This document shows positions 46,216-57,229 of a stretch of DNA of 64,000 nucleotides, one piece after another; within the stretch, counting starts at the first letter, position 1, and every line of letters starts with the position of its first letter. The DNA comes from Aphrophora alni. Lineage: Eukaryota > Arthropoda > Insecta > Hemiptera > Aphrophoridae. Where the stretch lies: contig OY740765.1 of NCBI GenBank assembly GCA_963513935.1, positions 151,491,830 to 151,555,829 of the forward strand, written 5' to 3'. The position numbers and the translations under genes are program-made. The notes beneath the pieces are model-generated. The model ran no database searches. It saw only the letters and a program-made list of their open reading frames with translations, and was not told the origin of the DNA.

Positions 46216-47050
46216 AATATGGACTTTCAACAAGAAATATCTGCTATTACATTAAAGTTGATAAAATAAACACACTAATTTTGTAGAATTTGTTCTAGAA
46301 ACAATCACTCAATACAGGATTGATATTAAAAAAATTAAAAATCCAAACAACGGGAATATGGGGAGATTATAGGATATCATAATCATTACAATTCATCACA
46401 GAAAATCAAATATTACATAACCACATTAAAAACAATTATATGGAAAGACCATAAAAACAAATTTAATTAACAAGAAGAATGATGCATACAAGAAATCCTA
46501 TCTTTCAGTTTCGATGGCTAGGCATAAATTTGTAACAATATAACAGCCGACAGCTGATGTAGCAACTAACCAAAATTCTTCGAATACAGGAACAGATGAA
46601 ATGGAGCTACAGACTCGCAGGTAAATAACGAATTATCATCCAAGTATAACACGGCCGATAACAAAATACAAGCGTCGCGTCAACACATAACAAAGACAGT
46701 GTTTATCTCAGTTCAATTACCAAGGATGAAAAATTATTTCTACAAATCAAATTGAATGAACAATGGAATTTAATGAGCTTTTAAAATTATTTCTATCAAC
46801 ACTTACACCAGAATGGAATAAGTAAAGCTCTAAAATCAGAAAATGATATAACAAATGATACAACACAATATTTACAATTAGACATTTACTTAACAATAAT
46901 AATTCGAATTTGCCCCTAACCACAATCACTAGAAACTTAATAAAACACAATTATCTGATTAATTGTTCTTTATTAATTATTTCCACTTAATGCCCTGATG
47001 TAATCTACTGTATTAATAGATATGTAATGTTAGAATTAGTTTATAAGCAA
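46216..47050. other. Degenerate interior of the gypsy copy
   Basis: Very AT-rich, with stops in all frames. Expected protease to RNase H motifs are not recognisable. Confidence 0.5.
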
Positions 47051-47096
47051 GATCCTCCGATGATGATAACCATGTTATCGAAATGTACATCAAAAC
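47051..47096 (+). ncRNA. Hammerhead ribozyme-like motif 6
   Basis: CCGATGA (47057-47063), T, GATAAC-CAT-GTTATC (perfect 6-bp helix II), GAAA (47080-47083), TGTACATC. Helix III is AU/AU around GUAC, or AUG/CAU, ending AUC. Helix I is not paired here, because the sequence turns into gypsy integrase right after AUC. Same subfamily as motifs 2 and 8. Confidence 0.45.
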
Positions 47097-47682
47097 TTGT
47101 GACACCTGTCAAAAACGAAAAAATACCTACCAGAAAGGTAACAATTGATTTCATAAGCCCTATTACACCATCATGTACATACAATAATATCTAATCATGC
47201 ACTGATGTTTTCACAAAATATGTGTGGGCATTCAAACGCAAATCGGCAGATGCAATACCCGTAGCGATAATTGGATGAAAATACTATTAAAACATGGAAA
47301 ATAATCAATCAGAGGGGGGTACACATTTTAATAATGAAGTGGTAAAAAACTTAACAGCGACATTAGGAATAAACCAAATTTTGAGCATTGCTTATTCACC
47401 ACAATCACAAGGGTTAACTGAAAAATTCACTGGGACACTAACAAACATGTTATCACATTATATACACGAAAAAACAAAATCGTGGTCTAAATACATTGAC
47501 CATGTTGTTTTCTTGTTATAACTCCACAAAACAAACAAACACAGGGTATACACCAAATAAATTAACGTGAGCTTTTGAACACAACTAACCAATGGAAATA
47601 ATACAGATTCAAGAAAACCCCAACTATGACATACAAAAGGAAATTAAAGAGATTCATGTAAAGAAAGCAATTCCAAAAATCA
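47093..47682 (+). pseudogene. Gypsy integrase, decayed, abutting the 3' LTR
   Basis: Frames give KTCDTCQKRK (Cys pair of the zinc module, about 47096-47121), VTIDFISPI (first catalytic Asp, about 47140) and DVFTKYVWAF (about 47200). GGTHFNNEVVKNLTATLG (from 47325) follows, with the second catalytic Asp position changed to Glu-Gly, and then SPQSQGLTEKFTGTL, which retains the catalytic Glu. A YN-x-T-x-Q-TNTGYTPNKLT block near 47540 is followed by the 3' LTR. The open part at 47294-47521 is only the central third. It is non-functional because of several stops and the lost Asp. Confidence 0.88.
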
Positions 47683-48081
47683 TGTAAAAAACTCTTTAAA
47701 ACAAAATGGTTGTTTTGTATAATTAAATGTTGAGTGGGCTGTATATAAAATATAGGACAGTTCTCTCTAGCTCAATTCTGAATCTTTTTAACAATAGTCA
47801 ATCAGTAAATTTTAGTAAGTTAGAAAAGTATTGACGTTTAAGGTAAATAAAAATTTAACAATAAGTCTTGAAATATTTGTAAATTAAAATAAAATTATAA
47901 TTCGTCCAAACAAAATATTAATAATAATAATACACAGGTTAATCTTGTCTCTCCGCTTATGTAAAACAATGAGTCAGATAAATCCCATCACAGCTCAGCT
48001 GAAAGGATTCGGGAAATAGAATCTGGTGGACCCTATATTCATGACTCTTACAATGTAAAAGGGAAGTACGAAAGTCTTACA
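47683..48081 (+). repeat. 3' LTR of gypsy element, 399 bp
   Basis: It starts TGTAAAAAACTCTTTAAAAC and ends GTCTTACA. It matches the 5' LTR in order, with an extra segment (ATAATTCGTCCAAACAAAAT type) near 47900. Confidence 0.9.
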
Positions 48082-48924
48082 ATTATATCAGTTTAAAAAT
48101 ATCTGACCGTACCTGTCCTTGAATCTAAATGTTTGTTTCTGTTGTTCACATAAAGTAGAATGATTGCAGTCTCTATATAAAAGTTATTGTAGAATGTTAA
48201 GCTTTTGAAGTGGATGCCATAGGATTTTAATTCAATATACGTAAAGTTAATTTTCTTTATTGAATTTTGTTTAAATCCAGTCTATAGATTTCTTTTCTGA
48301 GAAGCTAAATTAATTGCTTTATTTACTCTCTCGCAATTATTGTATATAATAAATAATACATATTGTGTTTAAAAAAACAACAACCTAAATTTTGTGGACA
48401 TTTTAGTTTGTACGAGTGAAATAATTAGCTCCATCAAATATTATCATTATAATTTATATTATTTCTGTTGTATCACATACAACCATAATGGTATGTTTAT
48501 CCTCTTTTATATGACAAAACTATCTCAATTTTTCTCGCATAAACTTTGGAAAAATATTTATTACAAAAGTGCATGTATGCTTTTTATACGACACCGAGTT
48601 CTGAAAGACGTTTAGGGTTTCAATATGCCATAATACACCCGGAGAAACAAACTTTCCTCTCAATAGGAGCAACCGTTCATGAGATAAAGCGTTAGAAATG
48701 TCTCTGAGATTCAGAAGGGCAATAATTATCTTTAAAAAATTTAATTGTGTTCCTAGGGGCTTAAAACAAAGAGATTCATTGATATCCTAGTAACATCATT
48801 TTAGAACTATCCTTATTGAATACTGAAAAAGTAATAATAAACCAGTATCTGTGAAAAACTCATTCCGTTTATTACATACAAGATGTGATTAAACAATTTG
48901 GATAGAATATAACAAATACATATA
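48082..48924. other. AT-rich intron DNA
   Basis: Nothing recognised. Confidence 0.5.
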
Positions 48925-49703
48925 CCATGTGTCCATAAAGTCCCGCCCCCTCTTATTTTTTTTTATTAATGGAAATAGACAGATTTGCTTTGGGGAAAGT
49001 TTAGATAACCAAAGGAGGAGTTTTTTGAAGTATCAAAATTCTCAACCCTTACCCCCAAAATGGGGTAATTTGGGGGTATGTCAAGAATTTGAAATAGCGA
49101 CCCCTAATGAGTGATACCTCATTTTAAAGGTCTTTTTAAAAATAAGAATAATGGCGCAAACCAGAGGTTCCTAAGTTCATCCTACCCAACACAGTAACCA
49201 ATCGAATTGTGAATTATACGTTAATAATTAGACCGGAAATGTTACGAAATGTACAACAAGCTTTTGAGTCCAGAATCTATTTCTGCCAAAAAGTAAATGG
49301 TAGCCATTTCAAGAACTTAATATGTTTTAAAATCAAGGTAAGGCTCTTACCATCATTTTACCAACCTAGAGCAGTTTGTAATGTAATTAAAACAACCGGA
49401 GTTTGTAGGTTAACATTCACAATTCGATTGGTCGCTATGTTGGGTAGGATGAACCTAGAGACCTCTGGTTTGCGCCATAATTCTTATTTTGAAAAGACCT
49501 TTAAAATGAGGAATCACTCAATAGGGGTTGGTATTTAAAATTCTTGACTTACCCCAAACTACCCCATTTTGGGGGGTAAGGGTTGAAAATTTTGATACTT
49601 CAAAAAATTCCTCATTTGGTTATCTAAACTTTTCCCAAAGCAAACCTGTCTATTTCCATTAATAAAAAAAAAAAAGAGGGGGTGGGACTTTTTGGACACA
49701 TAG
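48925..49703. mobile_element. 779-bp mariner-derived deletion element, complete
   Basis: Ends CCATGTGTCCATAAAGTCCC and (inverse) CTATGTGTCCAAAAAGTCCC lie directly inside TA at 48923-48924 and 49704-49705. Arms of about 290 bp are inverted copies through CCCCCAAAATGGGG and TTTGCGCCATAATTCTTATT blocks. The centre retains the 3' end of a transposase gene, so it arose by internal deletion. A solo arm of the same family is at 9584. Confidence 0.9.
49225..49330 (+). pseudogene. Transposase C-terminal remnant
   Basis: The frame reads RPEMLRNVQQAFESRIYFCQ then KVNGSHFKNLI. The pattern (Glu-Met-Leu, Arg-Ile/Leu, Cys, Asn-Gly-x-His-Phe) is the usual C-terminus of insect mariner/Tc1-superfamily transposases and parallels the VNGFQF end of the 26600-27335 pseudogene. 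The open frame from 49209 to 49538 continues into the right arm by chance. Confidence 0.65.
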
Positions 49704-49713
49704 TATAGTGATA

Positions 49714-50130
49714 CATGAGCTACAATAACTAAACTAAAACATGAGGATGGCGACGTTGTCGTTAAAACGCATATGATTAAGTAAACGTAATTTTTATGAG
49801 ATCTTGTGTTCGAGTTTTATTCTATGTAATATTTTCTCACAAGTCAAGCTTAATATTTATTTATAATCAGTAGATTTCTCTGTGTGAATGTTTAATACAT
49901 TCAATAAAACGTTCTTGTACACTCAATGTGTCTACAATATTCACATGACACAGCAATATCCATAGACCAAGAAGTTACAGTAAATAATACCACTGCTACT
50001 GTACATCACTCACAGGGAGAAATGATACAAGTTTGAGTGCTTTCTGGTTGGCTCGCTGATTGAAGTGTGATTGTGATATACCATTTATTGATATCATAGT
50101 CAATATTATGCTACACCTATATAGATGAAT
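49714..50130 (+). repeat. Dispersed repeats F (copy 2) and G (copy 2)
   Basis: 49714-49868 matches 22905-23060 (GTCGTTAAAACGCATATGAT, GATCTTGTGTTCGAG). 49869-50130 matches 37505-37775 (TTTAATACATTCAATAAAAC, GACCAAGAAGTTACAGTAAA). The two families are adjacent here. Confidence 0.7.
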
Positions 50131-50674
50131 ATAACCCCTGGAATGTTGACGGTCCTAAATCTCAAACTAAACTTTAGATGAAAGTTATATACACATTTTG
50201 TGGAAATCTCGGTTATAAATCATATTAATCAGTAAAATACCACATGTATTGTACACTTGAACATAAAACCTCAGACTGAAAAACAATGTTAAATGCTTTA
50301 AGGGTGGCTTCCTCCTTGCATAGTAATTGTTATTATTCCTAAAAAATATATTATATCCTGTTATCCTCGACAAATTGACACCAATCTCAACTTTTAATCA
50401 TATAATAATATAAAGTTCATTACCTAAACAGCGCGTGGTATCGTCTTTTTCAGTTTTAACTCGCTACCCATTCTCTACTATTTTAGATACGGCCATCATT
50501 TATAGTTTACGAAATATATTGGGGGGAAGTGTTATCAAGAGGTCACTAGTGTTTTAGTAGAGACCCCCTTCCCTCCAATATCAGACCAAATTTAAAATAC
50601 GAATCGTGTCTAAAAAAAATAAATGATCTACTTTAAACCAAAACATCATTTGCTTTTTGTGTTAACGATGTATA
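50131..50674. other. AT-rich intron DNA
   Basis: Nothing recognised. Confidence 0.5.
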
Positions 50675-50885
50675 TTTTTCTTGTTGTTTAAAAGCCAAAA
50701 GCCTATAGGTCATCCAGTGCTTCATAATAAAGAGAACAAGAATATAAAATAAATACTTCTAGCCCTTGAATACTCTAATAGCGTAATAGTTGTAAGGGCC
50801 AAGATTTGATAAAGAGAGACAGGATACAAAAGATGAAAGCTAGGAGTTAACCTGACCTAACTCAAGACTACGTGTAAAAGGAGTA
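50675..50885 (+). repeat. Dispersed repeat family D, copy
   Basis: TTGTTGTTTAAAAGCCAAAA, GAATACTCTAATAGCGTAAT, GATAAAGAGAGACAGGATAC and a CAAGACTACGTG block are present in order. Confidence 0.7.
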
Positions 50886-51439
50886 GATCCTGCTAGAGAG
50901 TGGGCGCCGCGCCGGTACACACTTTAATGAGCTTTTGAAGAGGTGTATTCTTTAATATAAGAGCTGAGATATTGCTTTCAAATGAATGAGTTAACTTTAA
51001 TAGTAAACACACAAATATTTGTAACTTAGTTGTACTTTTAATTACACTAATATACGTCAATCTTAGAGAGTGGAGATGCTAATTCCTTTTTGTTCTCTTA
51101 CGTCCTTAAATCAAAAACTGGAAAACGTGGATTCGTGATTATCCTCTCATTATAAATAAAATTACAGCAAATCGTGTTTAGTTATTTAAATTAATAAAAT
51201 AGGGGAGTTGGGCTGCATGTTTCTTTTCAGCTACTCTAGGAATGTTTAGTGATTTTTCAACTAACGAGTTTTAGTACTGTAACAATGCTGTTATTCACTC
51301 ACTTAAACAGAAAACATAGATTAAAAAATTACCTATTACCTATTATTAAAGACAAAAAGGTGGATTAGAACCATCATGGTACATACCCAATCCTATGTAA
51401 TGCAAGCAGATCCTCTAAATTTAAAGTTTAAAAGTTAAT
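50886..51439. other. AT-rich intron DNA
   Basis: Nothing recognised beyond a short GC patch near 50905-50920. Confidence 0.45.
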
Positions 51440-51990
51440 TTCTTTGAATTGGTAGATCAAGGTCACTGTACTCATGTCTATGTCTTGTCACTAGATGTAC
51501 ATATGTGAGAAAGCCTCCACTTGCTACGCTCGTGTCGATAATTTGGCTTTGAATCACGAATACCATATTTTCTTGATAGATCAATGTTTAAAGTTACATT
51601 TTTGACAACTTCGCTATTTGTAATCGCAGAGATATAGGGATGGTACCATGTAGAATTGAAATCGGGAAATTTTTATCTAATTTAGTGTGTTTGACTTGAA
51701 TACATAACACAAGAGATAGAAAAAAGAACTGCTTAAAGTGGCCTTCATTTTGAGATTTTTCAATTCGATTTTTCTAAATTTCAATGGAAATACAATATAG
51801 TCGCTCGTACCAAAATGTTCCTATCTTAATTTTTCAGGTTGCTATCGTGCTTACGTAAAAACGACAACGACAGCGGACAGACTTCATTTCGAAAATTACT
51901 TTGTTTGTTTCCTGAGGTCGTGAAACACGAATACAAAAAACGGAGGTAGACATTTTTGACGATTAACAAACTTAAACTATACCTTCATGT
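51440..51990 (-). repeat. Dispersed repeat family A, copy 7
   Basis: The minus strand carries GAAGTCTGTCCGCTGTCGTT, CGTAAGCACGATAGC, AATTTTTCTAAATTAG-type, CATCCCTATATCTCTGCGAT and ATCGACACGAGCGTAGCAAG blocks in family order. Confidence 0.75.
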
Positions 51991-54766
51991 ACTGGCTAAG
52001 TAAAATAATGAATAGAAGAACCATTATGTTTTTACCAGCCAAACTAACTTTTATAGTTCGGCCATCGGCAACTGTTAGCAGATTTTTAATAAGGAAACGA
52101 TCGCACACGTCCATTTTATTGATTTTTTTCTAATCTATTTCTCAATGAAGTTTATTTTAAAAGCAGAAAGACACAATCTTTTCCTCGACGCTGCTCCCCT
52201 TATTACCTATTGCCTATTGCCCCAGTTCTGCAAATTACAATGAACAAAATATAAAATATAATATTTGTTGTTTCACATGTAATTACTTTTTCTTATTTAC
52301 TCTTATACCGTCAGAAAAATAATCGTTAAAATATTAATAGTGGACGAAAATGATAATTAAAATACTTTGGTCCTTAACATTAAATTTGTTTCTTATTTGG
52401 GATTTTAAAACTAGTATGCAGTTTCATTCCATAGTTCAGAAAATGTCCAGAACCTATTGTTTATATCTATTAAAGTTGAAAAATAGTAGTTTTCTTTTAT
52501 TTTAATGCTTCGTGATCTCTAATAAATGTATTTTAATGAAACCAGTGTCAAAGTGTTCGCTATATATGCTCTAGAATAGGCCTGAATGAATGGAGTGTCG
52601 ATGCAATTATTTTTTTAACAACTTACAGTTAAAATCAACAACTATAAACAAGTTACTGTGTCTTTACATATAATCGATAAAAATCCTTTTTATTCGGGTA
52701 TAATGTTGTTTATATAGACTTGGCTAAAATTCTATCTATCTTTTATGTGCTTTTAAGCGTTAAATCGAAAGAAATGTTTAAAAATCTGGTATTATTTTTT
52801 CATTTATATATATATATATATATTATATATATATAATATATATATGTTCAATTAATTATGTTTTTCCTGAAGAAAACATTTTGGAATGTGATTTTGTATG
52901 CGTCTTTTTGAAAATTCTGTGATATTTTGTTAATTAGATATTTACACTTTCGCGTTGAGTTCAATGCTTAATTAAAAAATATTTGTGTTGCCCTAAAAAT
53001 TTTATTGATTTCGTAAGAAATGTTAAAATTTTCATGTATGTTTATTTTATTTAAATTCATTTATCCTAAGGTATTAAAAAAACACACACACTAAATACCT
53101 CTTTTTCAACTATATTAATTTTTGAAGTTTTTTTTATCAATAACACGCGAATCATCATTTTTGAAGAGATGGCAACCTACCCGTTTTATTTGGGTTCTTA
53201 GTGGCTTCACTTGAGTGAAACTTAATCGATATCATTAAAGCTTATTATGAGAAAATCGAAATTTTTGTTTTTGTCTTATGGCAGCAAATTTTGTCATCGA
53301 ATAAACGATAAATGTCCCGAGATATGGGCCAAAATATTCCACATAAAAATTTAATTAAAATCGTTCCACGCGTTTGTGCTATAGAACAGTACACATCGCT
53401 TACGACAGAAGACAGATAGACATCATTACACAATGAAATTTTTAGATTCATAGGATCTCAAAACAGATCAGCAAAAACTTTGACATAGATTTTATAACCC
53501 ATCTATACTACGTATATGCGAGAAAGTAAAAATAATAATAATAACTATGTTGTCAGTTTCATACCAATGTAGTTATTATAATAATTTATTTTTACCAAAG
53601 TATGTGATCAACATTCTTATAGAACTTTAACAAAGAATGAACTACAAAATGCCGTAACCTAATTATTATATTCTTCTCCACAGATTCGTTCTTTACCGAG
53701 CATTAAAATTCCTATGACGTCATTTCCCACTAGAGTCACCACTTTAACTTCCTCACTAGAAGCCAAGTGTTTTCGTGTCAACATCAGGTCAATAATCCTC
53801 ATTCTAATGCTTACTATACATTCTGTATCGATGTTTATATTTTGTAATGGTGGAGACACGTTAATTGGATTTTCTCTATCATAATGAAATCTCCACCCCT
53901 ATCCTCTTTAACCCGTTCATATAGGCTGGATATAAAATTTTACCTTTTCGAAATGGTTTTGAAAATGGCTTTTTTTTTATCCGCGTTGTCTAGGAAATCT
54001 CGCAGAAGCAGAGGACTTCCTATACTGATAGTCATTACGGAGTGTATGCTCTATTTAATTGGCACGTTGAGCTGTGGTGATAATCCATCATTAGTTTTTT
54101 ATATTTCGTTTTTCTCTCCATGTTTTTCCAACAAGCTGCTAAGGAGAAGATAGTGCACCAGACCAGAGCTCCGCAAGAATAAATACTGCGAGAGATCACC
54201 ATGTATGCGACCGGCTCCGTATGCTACACCTTTACCCCGGTATCATTCACCACATCAGCATGGGTCACTTTACATTTTGGGGTTGGACTAAACACAGAAG
54301 TATCAAATAATTTAAAGCATTTAAATAAATAGCGTATAAAGACGATTTTTATTTTTTGGACAGGTAAAACGTTCCCGTGAGAAAGTTGTCGAAAATAGTT
54401 CAAAATTAGTTACATTTCTAGATTGTTTTTATACGATGACTGCTCCATACTTTGCTGTCATGTTCCATGCTTTAGAACGGCACAGTAGCCGCTATATTGA
54501 AAAGACAAATATAATTTTAAAAACCATATCCATACTACGTTTGGCCTCGTTGGAGAAAAACTCATTTAAAAATTGCAAAGCGATTGGTACACCCATTTTA
54601 CTGTAACTGCATAACCAACACTCGAAATGACAAACGGAATTTCGTTTCGCTTGGACAGTACAATATGACCATCCCTTTTTTCTAAATTTACCAAAAAAAT
54701 CTATACTATCTTTTTTATATAATGATAAATATTTTGTTATGTGTTAAACTATTAATTATATTCCAG
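51991..54766. other. 3' part of the unc-13 intron
   Basis: Mostly AT-rich, with a TA-rich palindromic run at 52805-52847. 53650-54150 has more even composition. Its minus strand shows broken coding-like stretches (an IGSPLLLRDFLDNADKKKAI block near 54000 and an open stretch at 53659-53859) that I could not assign. The acceptor AATTATATTCCAG closes the intron. Confidence 0.4.
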
Positions 54767-54890
54767 GAGGGCCCTGGAGATTGGGTGTCACTGGACGCCG
54801 AACTGGTGATGATGGGTGGAGAAGTTGTCGGAACAAAGAATCCTACAGGACACTCATTACTGGTCGACTGTCGTTTCGAACTGCCATTTG
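54767..54890 (+). CDS. unc-13: unc-13/Munc13 homolog, next exon encoding end of C2A domain
   Basis: This 124-bp exon lies between an acceptor ending TATATTCCAG and a consensus donor GTAAGT. It starts in phase 0 and holds 41 codons plus one base, so the next intron is phase 1. The peptide begins EGPGDWVSLDAELVMMGGEV, continues through a GTKNPTGH segment and ends at CRFELPF. The EGPG-x-W-x-(S/T)LD, GTK-x-PT-x-H and FELP blocks follow directly after the ...YSSE end of the 14.9-kb exon in the Munc13 C2A domain, so the two exons join without gain or loss of a codon. It completes the C2 beta-sandwich. The family continues with an acidic helical segment rich in Glu and Tyr-Trp; I did not see an exon for it before 64000, so it is probably outside the window or too short to recognise. 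Confidence 0.9.
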
Positions 54891-57229
54891 GTAAGTCAAA
54901 GAGGTTTTTCAGAATGTGTGTATAATAGTATTCAGAATTAAGAATGTAGAGGTAAAGGTATATTATGGTAAAGTGTTCAACCGCAATTTACCGATAGGAG
55001 CGCTAACATTGTTGAGTTTTTCATCTAAGACTTCGACAGAATCACAGGATTCTGTGTTACACCTTTGATAAATGTGCGTCAAATGACGAAAACTGAAGTC
55101 TAAGAAATGATTGAAATTAAACTTTCTGTTTTGTTTTTTTTTTAATGGGCGATGTTTAAAAGTTAGTTTATTACTTTATAAAAGGTTATAAAATACACTT
55201 TACAGATATAAATAATATTTTGTTGTTAAATTTAGAACTCTTTAAATCTGTGTAGGTGAACAGAAACACTTGGCAGGAAAACAATTCATTAGAAGTATAT
55301 TTTCTGTCGGGATTTTATTTCGATGTGTGTGTTTAAAAGAAGTGTCTCTGAAGTTCCTTTTGGAGAGGGCCTCATGAAATGGCGGCACTGCTGAAACAAT
55401 ATAAATGTAGTAACTTTACTCAAATTTTAAAAGAATTCTAATATCCGAAATTAAAATCGATAAATTATGTTTTCAATTCAACATATTTCAGTTTATCAAA
55501 TTCTGCAACAACTATCATTTTATGAGAGACAGCGGATAATTTCATGAGCCATTAATCTATGTGTTTCATTAAATCTTTTGTAAGTTATTAATAAAGAGTT
55601 TGTTTTTTGTAGATTTAATTAGTTTTTACCAGAATTTTTTCAAGCTTTAGAAATGTTCTCATCAATAATAATGAAATAAAACTTCGTTTTAGTTATTGTA
55701 ATAAATTTCTTAATTATGTCATGGTCCAACTGATTATACTTACAAGAATTAAAACAACCCTGCACATTTTAGTTTTAAACATCTCACGTTTTCCACTTTT
55801 GTGGGGGGGGGGTGTTATTGCTTAACGCGAAGGAACATTTTAAAGTTACAGGAAAAATGGTGTAATTTAGTATTAACAATTTAAAATGCAAAATCGTAGT
55901 TTTTATACATTAAATAAATCTCCGTTTCTATAGTTTCTACAAAGAGAAATAGTTACTTATATATATATATATATATAATTATGTTCGTTATTAAATTATA
56001 AAGAAATGAGATTGGTTTTAAGTTGATTGGTCTATACAGTGAGTTGTTACATAACCTCACATTTTAAACATAATTATATCAGTAAATTAGCTATAAGTGT
56101 AGAAATAATTGACGGATTTTAATGACATATTAGGAATAGATTCTTCTTATATGGAATAACAACCAAGAAACACAAAATTTCAAGTCAAAATATTTTAAAT
56201 ATAATATACGGAACGATTTTTTTAAACCTTCGAGGCATTGTAGAACTAACCCAAAAGGTCGTACATGAGTTAATTAAAATTGAAGCTTTTCAAAACTATT
56301 TTGCATGAATCAACTTCTAGGTTATGTATCAACTCACAGAATAGACTAATTAACTTCAAAACCATCTCATTTTTGTTTTGTTACTTAATAATGAACAAAT
56401 ATGTTTAGAACTAATATATTTGATAGAAAATGAGATATTAAAATATTAATAATAATAAAATACCATTTTACCAACTAAAATTGTTATTACTGAATTAAGC
56501 TCATCTCAGGCGTAATAAGAATACACTTTGGGTGTGTTCTTAAAAACAAATTAAGCAATCAAATTGTACCGTTAAAGTGTTTGCATAAATTTAGCCTACT
56601 ACACGAATAAAAAATAAATAAGTTAATCTATCACCAGCAATTACAGTACTCTGAAATCAGAGAGTATAATATCCAATATCATGAGTTAAAATATTGTTAA
56701 ATCTCGTACAAAAGTTCCCCCTTTTAGTGTAACGAGTGTAAAGGTTAAATAATTGAACTGTGTTCTAGACGTTTAGCTGATTGCATTTGTTTTTCATAGC
56801 GTAACATAACCCTTGTGTCTGTGTGTTTATTTATGATAAGGAAGAAGAGAGAATACTAATAACCTGTGCAAAAACATCGCTCTAACTTTCTCACTCACTC
56901 AGATACCAACCAAAATTTATCATCACCCAAAATATCATTTCGGTACTTCTGAATCGAAATGTGATAATTGAACGCTGTATATGAAGATAGTATATTTCAT
57001 CACTAGTACCGAAAGTGGCCATTTTCCGGTGCATAACGAAAGTTCACGTGCGAGGCGAAGCCGAATGCATGCACCGGAGTGACACTTTTGAAACGATTTA
57101 CGAACGATACTTTTCATCAAACTGCAAAACTATAAAATAAAGTTCATAATTTGTTTTGAATATGTTAAAAGTAAAAATTACATTTACTGTGCAATTTTGG
57201 CAATTAGTAATATTAATAATTTTGTTACC
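54891..57229. other. Next unc-13 intron, start
   Basis: It begins with GTAAGTCAAAG. Mostly AT-rich, with a TA run at 55959-55977 and a G run near 55801-55812. A fragment resembling family A (CGAGGCGAAGCCGAATG) is near 57050. The next exon was not found. Confidence 0.45.

Larger units (their letters stand above)
44260..48081 (+). mobile_element. Ty3/gypsy LTR retrotransposon, decayed, 3.8 kb
   Basis: Two LTRs in direct orientation bracket gag and integrase remnants, with a primer-binding site directly after the 5' LTR. Most of protease, reverse transcriptase and RNase H is gone or unreadable (46216-47050). A foldback element is nested inside. The LTRs differ at many positions and by an insertion of about 26 nt, so the copy is old. 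No clear target duplication was seen. Confidence 0.9.
15021..54766 (+). other. 39.7-kb intron splitting the unc-13 C2A domain
   Basis: The intron runs from GTAACT at 15021 to TTCCAG ending at 54766 and is 39,746 bp long. It separates two exons that encode adjacent halves of one folded domain, and it is phase 0. Its content is almost entirely repeats, annotated separately. I saw no further exon of unc-13 inside it. The short minus-strand ORF at 31745-31981 is the only unexplained coding-like segment. Confidence 0.85.

Noticed and set aside
49209..49538. Treating the 109-codon open frame as an intact gene
   Set aside because: Only about 35 codons match a transposase tail; the rest is the inverted terminal arm of the MITE.
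53659..54150. Minus-strand coding-like stretches
   Set aside because: Composition is suggestive, but no motif could be tied to a family; kept only as a note within the intron entry.
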